DNA of 64,000 bases from positions 2,294,001-2,358,000 of the forward strand of contig CP107926.1 in NCBI GenBank assembly GCA_036015235.1. Direction: 5' to 3'. Each line of letters starts with the position of its first letter. Positions within the stretch are counted from its first letter, which is position 1. Source of the DNA: Streptomyces sp. NBC_00433. GTDB taxonomy: Bacteria > Actinomycetota > Actinomycetes > Streptomycetales > Streptomycetaceae. This document shows, in pieces, positions 25,809 through 34,820 of the stretch. Position numbers and translations under genes: made by a program. The notes under the pieces were generated by a model. It saw only the letters and a list, made by a program, of their open reading frames with translations, was not told the DNA's origin and searched no databases.

Positions 25809-26798
25809 TTACTCAATGGATTTGAGAGGATCATTGCGCCCTGTGGGTCGAAAGCTCGCATTCGTGCCGATGACGGATAGCTCGAAGATCCCGTCGAGTT
25901 CAAGGCCGCACATGGGGCAATCGAACATCTCAGGGAGGAGCTCAGTAGACCCGGAATTCATGTCGGGGATGATCCGGGACCGCAGCACTCCGAGCTTATA
26001 GCCGCACACCGCACAGCGCCCGTGGCTGGTACTATATTCGTCACTTTTTGACCATACGCGAATTTCTGCCATCTTCGCGCGCTTCTTGAGCTCCGATGCG
26101 CTGAGCTTTTCGCGATTGCAGATACGGTAGAGCTTCGCCGCGTATCGCATCTTGGCGGATAGGACTCCGCGCGCTATCTCCTGTTCTTGACGCCATATCG
26201 GCTTTATCTCTCGGAGCCAGAAATTGAATGGACCACCCTCTAGCTGTTTCTGAAATTCAGCTGCTCTGAGAGCTTCCTGGCGAGCCTCCTCCAGTGCCTC
26301 TTCCTGCATCTTTGCAAGAGCGTGTCGGCCGTCGGCATAGGGCCCCCAAAAGTCGATCCCGCCGTCGCCGATGTCCGCCAAGACTGCATCTGCAACTGCG
26401 ACGGCGAGAGCGAGAGCTGACGCCGTTTGGCTTCTGTCGTGCCGTCCCAGATGGGCTACCCCATTCCGCGCAGTCAGAAGCAGCTCAACATCTCGCTCGG
26501 TTATCGAAATTGGCATGAGTGTGCGGAGTCGCTTATACGCCTCGGCTGCGCCCAGGGTCTTTACATTCTCTTCGGGGGCTGAGGCATGTTGCCCCAAGCC
26601 AGCCGCATGGAGCATAGAGGCGAAATCGCGTCCATCAACCAACAGGGACGGATGACGCGCGGCTAGCGCGCCCTTAACTATGTGTTCGAAACCTATGCCA
26701 GCGTGAAGGACGGCCATGTCGTTGTCGGCAAGGCGCCAGGCAGCCAGAGATCGCCGCATTTGTATTCGCGCGGACTCGCGCAGGTGCTCCACGTCCAT
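25809..26798 (-). CDS. HEPN-like domain protein with C-terminal zinc ribbon
   Basis: A 329-residue protein starting at ATG 26798 with AGGGAG eight bases upstream (GTG 26807 also possible). Residues of about 90-110 include LLLTARNGVAHLGRH; RNGVAH fits the HEPN ribonuclease motif R-x(4-6)-H in a helical bundle. A highly charged helix follows (about 150-190). The C-terminus has CAVCG and CPMCG, a four-Cys zinc ribbon (spacing about 40). The gene is clearly AT-richer than its surroundings, with Leu/Ile/Arg codons ending in A/T, so it was likely acquired. It may be a nuclease or RNA-binding defence or phage-related gene. No partner gene is present. Confidence 0.65.
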   Translation of the reverse strand: MDVEHLRESARIQMRRSLAAWRLADNDMAVLHAGIGFEHIVKGALAARHPSLLVDGRDFASMLHAAGLGQHASAPEENVKTLGAAEAYKRLRTLMPISITERDVELLLTARNGVAHLGRHDRSQTASALALAVAVADAVLADIGDGGIDFWGPYADGRHALAKMQEEALEEARQEALRAAEFQKQLEGGPFNFWLREIKPIWRQEQEIARGVLSAKMRYAAKLYRICNREKLSASELKKRAKMAEIRVWSKSDEYSTSHGRCAVCGYKLGVLRSRIIPDMNSGSTELLPEMFDCPMCGLELDGIFELSVIGTNASFRPTGRNDPLKSIE

Positions 26799-26837
26799 CG
26801 CACTCACTCCCTACTCTTAGCCACAGCCCAGGACACC

Positions 26838-26871
26838 TGAGATTGTGCCTGTGTTGAGATTGTGCCTGTGT
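26838..26871. repeat. Perfect tandem repeat of 17 bases
   Basis: The unit TGAGATTGTGCCTGTGT occurs at 26838-26854 and again at 26855-26871 without mismatch. It lies about 40 bases upstream of the HEPN/zinc-ribbon gene start, within its likely promoter, so it could be a regulator site or a duplication scar. Confidence 0.8.
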
Positions 26872-26904
26872 CAGCACCACATTGCCTCGCTTTTCCTCCT
26901 CCAG

Positions 26905-27152
26905 CTATGTCTTCGCCGTGGAGCACAGCGTCTTCATGCCGAATTCTTCGAAGCGCGGGTTCACCTCGGCCATGACCGCGTCCAGCCGTCCTGCGTCGCG
27001 CAGATCTGGTGGGCACCACGCGCTTGGCGAGGCGTCGCGTGGCGCGGTCGCGTACGTCGCCCCGTCGTGTGCCCTGACGTTCTCGCCTGCCGGATAAGCT
27101 CGGCCCCAAGAAAACCACTGCCGCCGACGATCAGAACTGTCATGTGCGTCAC
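26905..27152 (-). pseudogene. Truncated NAD(P)-dependent SDR fragment, frame broken
   Basis: The minus strand begins with MTVLIVGGSGFLGAELIRQA, a typical NAD-binding start (GxxGxxG) of extended SDR/epimerase proteins. After about 55 residues the frame is out of step; the continuation LDAVMAEVNPRFEEFGMKTL is found in the next frame down to a stop at 26905. One missing base would join the two. Even joined, it would be near 80 residues, so the catalytic YxxxK is absent. It is a relic. Confidence 0.5.
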
Positions 27153-27275
27153 CGTAGACCTACAGGTCCCACGGTAAGGGCGGAAAGGTACACACCCGCC
27201 TGCAACAGGGCCGGGCTCGGCGAGTAGTGGCCGGCCCGGTGTGCCAGCGCACGTCTTGGTTGTGTCAGCAGAGCG

Positions 27276-27575
27276 CTAACCCCGGGTGGTCAGGAGTTCG
27301 TGGATCTGGCGGGCGTGGGAGACGGTGGGATGGGCTGCGGCTTCGCGTGCGAGGTCGCGGTACCGGACTGGAGCTCGGACAGGCGCGGCCCGACCCGGAC
27401 AGCGGCGAGACCTACCGCCGCGTCCTCGTCCCGGCCGCCCTGGCCAACGTGCTGCTCGGCTGGGGTCCTGAAGGCGACGCCCAGGCCGCAGCCGTCGCCG
27501 CCGTCCCACACCTGCACACCCTCCAGCACGTCCCCGACCACGGGTGGGCACCACAGGACGCGGACACACAGAAGG
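27276..27575. pseudogene. Gene debris on both strands
   Basis: Two pieces look protein-like but are far too short. On minus, the last 30 residues ending at 27276 (RYRDLAREAAAHPTVSHARQ and on) resemble a helical C-terminus. On plus, about 27395-27575 reads ETYRRVLVPAALANVLLGWG and PHLHTLQHVPDHG. Neither has a start or a recognised family. They sit just after murC and are probably remnants. Confidence 0.3.
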
Positions 27576-27578
27576 GGT

Positions 27579-28913
27579 TCAGCGCACCAGGTCCTCGGCC
27601 AGGGCGTTGACGTCGCCAGCACCGATCAGCATCACCACGTCGCCGTCTGCGGCCTCCCGCCGCAACCGCTGCGCGAGGTCCGCCCGGCCGGGCGACATCT
27701 GCATCTGAGGGGCTCTGCCGGTGACATCGGCGGCAAGGTGCTCGGCGACGTGCTCCCACTCCTCAGGGTTCTCCCGTGCCGGATAGACCGGCTCGACCCA
27801 CGCGAGGTCCGCCGTCGACAGGGCGTCGAGGAACTCGTCCTGGAACTGCTGGGTGCGGCTGAACAGGTGCGGCTGGAAGACAGCCAGCACCCGTCCGCCA
27901 CCCGCGACCTGACGGGCGGCAGCCAGAGCTGCGACCACCTCGACCGGGTGGTGGGCGTAGTCGTCGTAGACCCGCGCACCAGCTGCGGTCTTGCCCCGAA
28001 GCTCGAACCGTCGCGCCAGCCCGGGGAAGGCCAGCAGCGCGGCACGAATCTCCGTGGGCGTGCACCCCCGACCAAGGGCGACCTCGACTACCAGCGCGGC
28101 GTTGTGCAGCTGATGCACCCCCGGCTGGTTGACCTCGTATTCCTCGCCCCGGAGGCGGAACCGCATCGGCTCGCCGTCGATGAATTCCGGCTCCGCCACC
28201 GTCATGTCCGACACGAATGGCCGCAGGTGCTCGGCGGCCTGGGCCGAGACCACCGCCGTCGCCTTAGCGTTCGTGGCGAACTCGCCCAGCACCTTCGCCA
28301 CGTCCGTGACGTCCCGATAGGCGCCAGCATCTCCGACGTGGTCGAGATCGACGTTCGTGACGACCGCGGTGTGCACGCGGTAGTTCAGCAGGCTCCGGTC
28401 GGACTCGTCCGCCTCGATCACCAGGGCGCCGCCGGAGCCGGCCGCCGCGTGGATACCGGGCGGACGCAGCAGCGCGCCGACCACGTAGCTCGGGTCCGTG
28501 CCGCAGACGGTGAGCACGTGTGCGAGGAGCGCCGCCGTGGACGACTTGCCGTGCGCGCCACCGATCGCGACCGTCTCGTGCAGCGCCGTGAACTCGGTCA
28601 GTAGTTCGGAGCGGTGGAGTTCGCCCAGACCCTTGCGGCGGGCCTCAGCCCGCTCGATGTTCTCCGGCCGAATGGCGCCGGAGAACACCACCTCAGCCGG
28701 AGCGTCCGGAACATTTGCGGTGTTGTGGCCGATGGTCAGCCCCTTGACGCCGTTGCGGTCCAGGGAATCGGTGTAGATCGTTTTCTTCGCGTCGCTGCCG
28801 GTGACACGCGCTCCCAGCTCGCGGGCCACAAGGGCCAGCCCGGACATGCCGCACCCTCCGATCCCGATGAAGTGAAGGCTACGGTCGGCGAGTGGTTTGC
28901 GAGCATCTGGCAC
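27579..28913 (-). CDS. murC: MurC, UDP-N-acetylmuramate--L-alanine ligase
   Basis: A 444-residue MurC. Landmarks are HFIGIGGCGMSGLALVA (UDP-binding start), GAHGKSSTAALLAHVL (ATP loop; most MurC have GTHGKTT), VIEADESDRSLLNY, VYDDYAHHPVEVVAALA and FQPHLFSRTQQF. All are MurC-specific. It joins L-Ala to UDP-MurNAc in the cytoplasm. GTG start at 28913 has no strong binding site. It is an isolated gene, not in a dcw cluster, so it is probably a second copy like those next to peptide or cell-wall-targeting clusters. The MurF at 15.9 kb could be its counterpart. Confidence 0.92.
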   Translation of the reverse strand: MPDARKPLADRSLHFIGIGGCGMSGLALVARELGARVTGSDAKKTIYTDSLDRNGVKGLTIGHNTANVPDAPAEVVFSGAIRPENIERAEARRKGLGELHRSELLTEFTALHETVAIGGAHGKSSTAALLAHVLTVCGTDPSYVVGALLRPPGIHAAAGSGGALVIEADESDRSLLNYRVHTAVVTNVDLDHVGDAGAYRDVTDVAKVLGEFATNAKATAVVSAQAAEHLRPFVSDMTVAEPEFIDGEPMRFRLRGEEYEVNQPGVHQLHNAALVVEVALGRGCTPTEIRAALLAFPGLARRFELRGKTAAGARVYDDYAHHPVEVVAALAAARQVAGGGRVLAVFQPHLFSRTQQFQDEFLDALSTADLAWVEPVYPARENPEEWEHVAEHLAADVTGRAPQMQMSPGRADLAQRLRREAADGDVVMLIGAGDVNALAEDLVR

Positions 28914-29000
28914 GGCTCAGAGTCTACCGACGCAGCCTCGGCCGCTGCGGAAGTGACGGCCACCAGCTTCGACTCGTCGGCGTACATGGAACTGTCCGTT

Positions 29001-29191
29001 CTACTTACCGAGCTGCTTGGAGCCGCTCCGTCGGCCCACGGCCTCCGCGGGCGACTTGGCGTCGTCGACCAGGAAGCACTCGCGGGCAAGGGCGCCTCGC
29101 GGCCCAGGGCCATCGAGTCGCCGGCTACGGCGCGGACCATGACCGCGTCTAGCGGCTCACCGGCGACAATTCGACGCGGAGGGAGCGGCAT
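29001..29191 (-). pseudogene. Short frame-broken remnant upstream of murC
   Basis: Minus-strand reading from ATG 29191 gives RIVAGEPLDAVMVRAVAG and on; about 33 residues in, the frame changes and the next frame reads ARECFLVDDAKSPAEAVGR to a stop at 29001. The two join if one base is added. Composition is protein-like in both parts. The family is not recognised. It could be a small real gene if the break is a sequencing error. Confidence 0.3.
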
Positions 29192-29234
29192 CCTCGAGAC
29201 TCCGCAACGGCGGTGCGCCGCATAGACTTTGCGG

Positions 29235-29867
29235 ATGGTTCCTCCACCAGAGCCCAGGTACTCCGGAGTGGTGTTCGATTTCTTCGGGGTGCTGACCGAC
29301 AACATGGTCGAGGTGATCTCAGGATTCGAAGACCGGGAGAAGCTGGCCCGGGGCACCTTCTTGCGTGCCTGGGCCGATCCGCGAGGGCAGGAGCTGTTCC
29401 GGCGGTTGGAACTCGGCCAGATCCCCCAGCCCGACTGGAACCGAGGTTTCGCCGCCCTGATGGGCGTCATACCGGACGACCTGATGGCCCGCTATCTCCA
29501 TGACGCCTTCCCGGCCTTCCAGTTGCTCAAGGTCGCCCGGCAGGCACGCGCTGCCGGGATCAGGACGGCGGTGTTGTCCAACAGCCTCGGGCGGGAGCCC
29601 TACGATCCCTACGCGGGATTCGACTTGCACGGCACGTTCGATGAGGTGGTCCTGTCCGCGGAGCACGGAGTGCGCAAGCCCGACCCGGCCATCTTCCACC
29701 TAGTGCTCGGCAAGCTCGGTGTACCGGCCGAGCGGTGCCTGTTCGTTGACGACAGCGAGGACAATCTAGCCGCCGCCTACCGGCTCGGCATCACCCCGCT
29801 ACTGGCCCTGGACGAGCGCGTCGCGGCCGCCCAACTGCGCGAGATGCTCGGACTACCCGACCTGTAG
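29235..29867 (+). CDS. HAD-superfamily hydrolase
   Basis: A 210-residue protein with the four HAD motifs: FDFFGVLTD (I, nucleophile Asp), TAVLSNSLG (II), VRKPDPAIFHLVL (III, Lys) and CLFVDDSEDNLAAA (IV). The small helical cap follows motif I, so it belongs to the subfamily with phosphatase or dehalogenase members. ATG 29235 is used; TTG 29229 is possible. It overlaps the convergent XRE regulator by 15 bases. It is just outside the lanthipeptide cluster and need not belong to it. Confidence 0.9.
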   Translation: MVPPPEPRYSGVVFDFFGVLTDNMVEVISGFEDREKLARGTFLRAWADPRGQELFRRLELGQIPQPDWNRGFAALMGVIPDDLMARYLHDAFPAFQLLKVARQARAAGIRTAVLSNSLGREPYDPYAGFDLHGTFDEVVLSAEHGVRKPDPAIFHLVLGKLGVPAERCLFVDDSEDNLAAAYRLGITPLLALDERVAAAQLREMLGLPDL

Positions 29868-31145
29868 GAACTCGCGGACAGCCGTGTGCGAGGTGTGCGC
29901 GGCCAACTGCGAGCGCAAACCTTTGAGTTCTGAGGTCGAACGGGCTGAGTCCACCGAGCCGAGGCACCGGGCCGCGTGACGTGCGGTGGCGACCGCGGCG
30001 TCCAGGTCGTGCATCTCCAGGTGGGCTTCTGCGGCGCGGGCCAGGTAGATCGCGTAGCTTCGCGGATATGCCTCGTCGCCGGGGTAGGACGCCTGCATGC
30101 CGGCCTCGAAGCGGCGTACCGCCTCGGCAGGGTCTCCGAGCTGCAGGGCTGCCGATCCAGCGATCATCTCGATCTCCCCGTAGTCCACCCAGTACAAGGT
30201 CTTCGGGTCGTCGTCGTGGACGCCTTTGTCCAGTGCGGTTCGGGCGAGGTCGAGTTGGTGGGCGCAGTCCTTCTTCGCGCCGGTCTTCGACAGTGCGCGG
30301 GCGCTGCGGGCGGCCAGCATGGCGTGCATGCGTGGTGTCGCCTTTCGTTTCACCTGGTCTTTCGCCGTTTCCAGGAGCGATATCGCCTTGGTCGCCTGGC
30401 CGGGGGTGGAGTAGCACTGGATCGCGGCGAACGAGAGTGTGTAGGCGCCGGTGACCGGGTCGTCGGCGTCGGCTGAGGCGCGCAGGGAACCGTCGAAGGC
30501 GCGCTGGGCGGCGCCGGGGCGGCCTTGGTCGAAGGCGCTCCAGGCCATCTGCCGGGCTGCTTCGGATGCCATCGAGTGCAGGCGATCCACGGTTGGTCCG
30601 CGGTGTCGACCTGTCGTGATGAGCTTGACGATTAGGGACAGTTCGCTGCGGGCGAGTTGGTATATCTCGCCGCTGCCGAGTTCGTCGTCGAGGTGCCGCA
30701 GGTAGTCGAGACGGTCCTCTACATGAGCCAGCAGGGGCGGCCCGTCTGAGAGAAAGCCCGGCGTCTTGGTGGTCCGGGTCAGGTCCAGGGCTGCGGACCA
30801 GTTGCTCGCGGAGACCGACAGCGCTGCGCCGGCTGACAGGAACCGCCTGCGGTCCACGCTGCTCCCCTTCAACAGGCTGCCCAAGACCACCATGCTCCCA
30901 GGCTGGTCCCAGGGGACATCCGCAACGGCCGCCGATCCGCTCTCGCGCAGGGCAGCGGCGAAGGTGCCTCCGGTGTGCAGCACCTTGTCGTAGGCGGCGG
31001 CAACGCCGGCGGTCACGGACCTGTTGCCGTTCTCTACGTTGCGCAGGTATGCCTCACCGAAGCCTGCCTCGCTGGCGAATCTCGCCCACGTCACGCCGGA
31101 TGCCCTGCGTGCCTGCCGCATATCGTCGCGGAGTTGATCGGGCAT
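29853..31145 (-). CDS. XRE-family regulator with TPR-like domain
   Basis: A 430-residue protein. The N-terminal 65 residues form a helix-turn-helix (ASGVTWARFASEAGFGEAYL is the recognition part). The remainder is TPR-like helical repeats, the normal layout of streptomycete regulators beside lanthipeptide clusters. A short Arg-rich segment DRRRFLSAGAALSVSAS precedes the repeats. It is divergent from the FxLD precursor gene with about 250 bases between the two starts, so it is the likely regulator of that cluster. Confidence 0.85.
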   Translation of the reverse strand: MPDQLRDDMRQARRASGVTWARFASEAGFGEAYLRNVENGNRSVTAGVAAAYDKVLHTGGTFAAALRESGSAAVADVPWDQPGSMVVLGSLLKGSSVDRRRFLSAGAALSVSASNWSAALDLTRTTKTPGFLSDGPPLLAHVEDRLDYLRHLDDELGSGEIYQLARSELSLIVKLITTGRHRGPTVDRLHSMASEAARQMAWSAFDQGRPGAAQRAFDGSLRASADADDPVTGAYTLSFAAIQCYSTPGQATKAISLLETAKDQVKRKATPRMHAMLAARSARALSKTGAKKDCAHQLDLARTALDKGVHDDDPKTLYWVDYGEIEMIAGSAALQLGDPAEAVRRFEAGMQASYPGDEAYPRSYAIYLARAAEAHLEMHDLDAAVATARHAARCLGSVDSARSTSELKGLRSQLAAHTSHTAVREFLQVG

Positions 31146-31398
31146 GGGGGCGCCCTCCCGGCGTGGGATCGGTGCTGGATCGGTCTACGGCATTGTCTCC
31201 CGGTTGCTGTCGGTGTGTGCTCGACTCAGCACGGAAAGCAAGGGGGTGCCTTCCCGACCTAGGCGTTAACGAGTCGGCCCCTGGCTTCGGCGAGCAGTCC
31301 TGGAGACCTCCCGGGCGGCGATAGTCCGCCTGGTGCCGCTATGCCGCCGCCTGCACGTCCCGTCAGGATTCCTCCGGCAAGGATCAGGAGCCCAGCAG

Positions 31399-31587
31399 AT
31401 GAGCATGTCGACCATCGACCAGAACGGCGGAGCGCCGCAGCCCGCCGATACCGGATCGGATCCCGCTGATCCGTTCGGCCTGGACATCACCTTCATCGAG
31501 GGCACGCCGGCGACCGAGACGATGCTGTCGTGCACCACCGGTGACACCTGCGGGAGTTCCTGTCCGAGCGCCTGCGTCACTTCGTAA
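31399..31587 (+). CDS. FxLD-family lanthipeptide precursor
   Basis: A 62-residue peptide. The leader has the family motif FGLD (residues 26-29) in ADPFGLDITFIEG, which gives the class its name. The core is about residues 36-62 with four Cys (45, 51, 55, 59) and many Ser/Thr (SCTTGDTCGSSCPSACVTS), so up to four thioether rings can form. Asp-49 in GD is a plausible isoaspartate site for the methyltransferase. ATG 31399 has AGGAG nine bases upstream. The lanB gene follows directly. Confidence 0.93.
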   Translation: MSMSTIDQNGGAPQPADTGSDPADPFGLDITFIEGTPATETMLSCTTGDTCGSSCPSACVTS

Positions 31588-31661
31588 CTCCCATCCGGGT
31601 GCGGGATGGCCGGTGGTCAGTCCGGTGCGCCGGTTCTTCTGCCGAGAATGGAGTGCTGGTG

Positions 31662-33695
31662 ATGACGCGCTCGCGACACAGCCTGTATTGGGTTGTCGGC
31701 CCGGCGATGCTGCGCGCCGCCGTGGCTGTAGCAGGGCCGGCGATGCCACCATGGCCGGGGCCCGAAGCTCCGCTGGAGCGCTGGCGGTCCTGGCTGGCGG
31801 CGGTATGGGCCGATGACGCCTTCCGGCAGGCCGTGGCCAGCGCGAGTCCGGATCTGAACCGACAAGTCCAAGCAATCCTCGGCGGGAGGCCGATCAAGCT
31901 GCGCCGGGTCCGCCGGGCCGCACTGGCCACGGCCCGGTACGCGATCCGGAGCGTGCACCGCTCCACGCCGTTCGGGCTGTTCGCCGGGGTCGCACCGGTG
32001 GAGTTCGGCGACGTGGCGCAGGTGCGCTTCGGGCCTGAGCACCGGGTGGTTGCCCGGCCCGAACCGGTGGCGCTGGATACGGTGATCAGCGCCTTCGAAG
32101 GGGACGCCGAGCAGATGGCCGGCGTCGAGGTCTGCGTCAACAGCCTGGCGCGAGCGGCAGGCGGGCGCGTGTTCGTACCGTCCGAGGGCGCCTCGGAGTT
32201 CTCACTCGTGCTGACGCCCGCAGTTGCGCTGGTCCTCGAAGCGGCCCGGTCACCTGTCCGGTACGGGGACCTGGTGGACAAGCTCGCCGCCGAGTTCCCG
32301 GGCGCGGGCGCACCCCAGCGCACCGGGCTGCTGGCTGAGTTGCTGCGGGTGCGGCTGCTGCGGTCTGCGCTGCGCGCGCCGGCCACCGTGGTTGATCCCC
32401 TCGACCGGCTTCCGTCGGCGCTCCGTGATACCTGGAGCGCCATGTGCGCGCCGGATCTGCTGCTGGACGCCGCGGTGCGGCTGCCGCACGCGGTAGTGGT
32501 GGAGGCGGAGACCGCCGTGACCGTCCTGACGCGCCTCGCCACGCACCCAAGGGGCACTCCGGCGTGGTGCCGCTACGCCGAGCGGTTCGCCGACCAGGTC
32601 GGCGAGGGCGTTCTGGTGCCGTTGGAGGAGGTGACGGACCCCGGGCGTGGGCTGGGCTTTCCCGAGGGGTTCGGCGAGGTGTCCGAGCCGCCGCGACCGA
32701 TGACCCGACGGGACCGGCTGTTGCTGGAGCTGGCCGGCACCGCAGCCGTCGAAGGCAGCCGGTCGGTGGTCTTGTCGGACGCGATGGTCGAGAAGCTGGA
32801 GGTCGCGGCGGGCGGGCCTGTGGTCGCACCGCCCCACCTGGAGCTGTGTGCGCAGGTGCAGGCGGCCTCGGTACGGGCGCTGGATCTGGGGAACTTCCGC
32901 CTTCGGGTGTCGACCGTTTCGCGTGCGGTCGGCTCGATGACCGGCAGGTTCTGGCACCTGGTCCCGGAAGCCGGCGCCGCCTTGGGCGCTCTGCCGACGG
33001 TCGAGCCCGGGGCGGAGCTCGCCCAACTGTCGTTCCATGCCGGCCGTATCCCGGCCGACCTGCTCACCCGCGCCCCCCAGGTGCTGCCCCGGGTGGTCAG
33101 CGTCGGGGAATTCCGGCACCGCCGCGACGGGGTGCTGTTCCCGTCCGATCTGGCAGTCGGCATACAGGACGGGCGCCTGTTTCTGGCCGAGGCCGCCACC
33201 GGCAGGCACTTGGAGGTGATCGCGCCGACCGCGATCAACTTCGTGTGGAACAACTACACCCCGCCCCTGGCCCGGTTTCTGGCCGAGATCAGCCGCGCCG
33301 CGACCGCGCCGGTGGCCTGGTTCGACTGGGGCGCGGCCTGGACCCTGCCCTTCACCCCCGCCCTGCACTACCGGCGCTCCGTCCTGACCGCCGCCCGGTG
33401 GCAGCTGCGAGAAGGCGCGCTGCCCGGCCCCACCGCGAGCCTGGACCAGTGGGCGGAGCGACTGCACGCCTGGAAGGACCGGGCTCGGGTGCCGGACCGC
33501 GTGCTGCTGGCCGAGGACGACCAGCAGCTTCCGCTCGATCTGCGCCAGGACATGCATCTGGATCTGCTGCGCGCCCGACTGGACTCCAGCGTGACAGGCG
33601 TCGCGGTGCTGCACGACGCACCGCCGGTGGACGCGAGCGGTTGGATCGACGGACGGGCCCATAGCATCGTCCTTCCCCTGGGAGCCCGTTCGTGA
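31662..33695 (+). CDS. lanB: LanB-type dehydratase, glutamylation part
   Basis: A 677-residue N-terminal LanB (lantibiotic dehydratase) domain. Typical pieces are RYAIRSVHRSTPFGLFAG, which is the signature TPFGLFAG of this family, GNFRLRVSTVSRAVGSMTGRF, and the TAINFVWNN region. The SpaB_C elimination domain is missing here and is found fused to the methyltransferase gene. It would use glutamyl-tRNA to activate Ser/Thr in the precursor. ATG 31662 with GGAG eight bases upstream is preferred; GTG 31599 is an in-frame upstream option. The stop overlaps lanC by four bases. Confidence 0.92.
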   Translation: MTRSRHSLYWVVGPAMLRAAVAVAGPAMPPWPGPEAPLERWRSWLAAVWADDAFRQAVASASPDLNRQVQAILGGRPIKLRRVRRAALATARYAIRSVHRSTPFGLFAGVAPVEFGDVAQVRFGPEHRVVARPEPVALDTVISAFEGDAEQMAGVEVCVNSLARAAGGRVFVPSEGASEFSLVLTPAVALVLEAARSPVRYGDLVDKLAAEFPGAGAPQRTGLLAELLRVRLLRSALRAPATVVDPLDRLPSALRDTWSAMCAPDLLLDAAVRLPHAVVVEAETAVTVLTRLATHPRGTPAWCRYAERFADQVGEGVLVPLEEVTDPGRGLGFPEGFGEVSEPPRPMTRRDRLLLELAGTAAVEGSRSVVLSDAMVEKLEVAAGGPVVAPPHLELCAQVQAASVRALDLGNFRLRVSTVSRAVGSMTGRFWHLVPEAGAALGALPTVEPGAELAQLSFHAGRIPADLLTRAPQVLPRVVSVGEFRHRRDGVLFPSDLAVGIQDGRLFLAEAATGRHLEVIAPTAINFVWNNYTPPLARFLAEISRAATAPVAWFDWGAAWTLPFTPALHYRRSVLTAARWQLREGALPGPTASLDQWAERLHAWKDRARVPDRVLLAEDDQQLPLDLRQDMHLDLLRARLDSSVTGVAVLHDAPPVDASGWIDGRAHSIVLPLGARS

Positions 33696-34771
33696 CCGCG
33701 ATTGCGGATGCGGTGCTGCCCAGGAGGCAGGACCTGTCGGAGCAGGGCCTGGGTGTAGCGCTGCTGCACCTGGAGCGCGGTGACCTCGACACCGTGCGCA
33801 GCAGCCTGGCGCGGGCGGTCGCCGGCGGTGTCAGCGCCGGCGGCAACGCCTCGCTCTTCCATGGCGCCCCGGCATTGGAGTTCGTGCTCAACTGCGCCGC
33901 GCGTCCCGACCAGGGGGTGCGGGACGCTGTTGACCGGATAGTGGCCGCCCGGCTGGCGGCGGCCCGCCGGCGGCTGGCGTCCGGGGCGCTGCCGCGCCTG
34001 GCGGAGTTCGACCTCATCCGGGGCCTGAGCGGACTGGGGGCCCTGCTCCTGCAGCGCTGCGTTGCCTCGCCGCTGCTCCATGAGGTGCTTGTCTACCTGG
34101 TCGGTCTGGCCCGGCCGTTCCGCATCGACGGCCGGGATCTGCCGGGCTGGTGGACGGGAACTGGACCGGCCGAGGAGGAGATGCCTGGTGGCCACGGCAA
34201 CAACGGGGTGGCGCACGGCATCGCCGGCCCCTTGGCGGTGCTTTCCCTCGCCGCCCGGCAGGGCGCGCAGGTGCCTGGGCAGTTGGACGCCATCGAGGTG
34301 ATCGCGCGCTGGCTGGACCGGTACGGCGGCCACTACTGGATCAGCCGCGACCACCTGGCCGACCATGGGCCTACCCGGCCGGCGCCCGCCCGTCCGTCCT
34401 GGTGCTACGGCCGGCTCGGCGTCGCCCGCGCCCAGCAACTGGCCGCTATCGCCCTCGGCGACCCGGTCGCCCGCGTCACCGCGGAGGACAGCGTCGCGCA
34501 CGCGCTGACCGACCAGGCCCAGCTGGGCCTGATCACCGATGCCGGCCTGTGCCACGGCTGGGCCGGCCTGCTGACCGTGACCCGCGCCGTCGCCGACGAC
34601 AGCGCCGACCCTGCCCGGTTCACACCGATGATTATCGACCTCCAGGCGTGCTTGGTGGACGGCCTGGACGGGCTGCCCAAACCCGGATTCATGGAGGGCC
34701 GGGCCGGCGCACACCTGGCCCTGGGCAGCACGAACGCCTCCGGCTGGACCCGCGCCCTGCTGATCACCTGA
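33692..34771 (+). CDS. lanC: LanC-type lanthionine cyclase
   Basis: A 359-residue cyclase. The zinc ligands are in SWCYGRLGVARAQQ (Cys) and LCHGWAGLLTVTR (Cys-His), and the family motif GGHGNNGVAHGIAGPLAVL has the acid/base His region. It joins Cys thiols to dehydrated Ser/Thr. GTG 33692 overlaps the lanB stop. The C-terminus is complete. Confidence 0.94.
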   Translation: MTAIADAVLPRRQDLSEQGLGVALLHLERGDLDTVRSSLARAVAGGVSAGGNASLFHGAPALEFVLNCAARPDQGVRDAVDRIVAARLAAARRRLASGALPRLAEFDLIRGLSGLGALLLQRCVASPLLHEVLVYLVGLARPFRIDGRDLPGWWTGTGPAEEEMPGGHGNNGVAHGIAGPLAVLSLAARQGAQVPGQLDAIEVIARWLDRYGGHYWISRDHLADHGPTRPAPARPSWCYGRLGVARAQQLAAIALGDPVARVTAEDSVAHALTDQAQLGLITDAGLCHGWAGLLTVTRAVADDSADPARFTPMIIDLQACLVDGLDGLPKPGFMEGRAGAHLALGSTNASGWTRALLIT

Positions 34772-34820
34772 CCCCTCGCACAACCACTCCGAGCCCACGA
34801 TCACCAAGGAGCCCCCGGTC

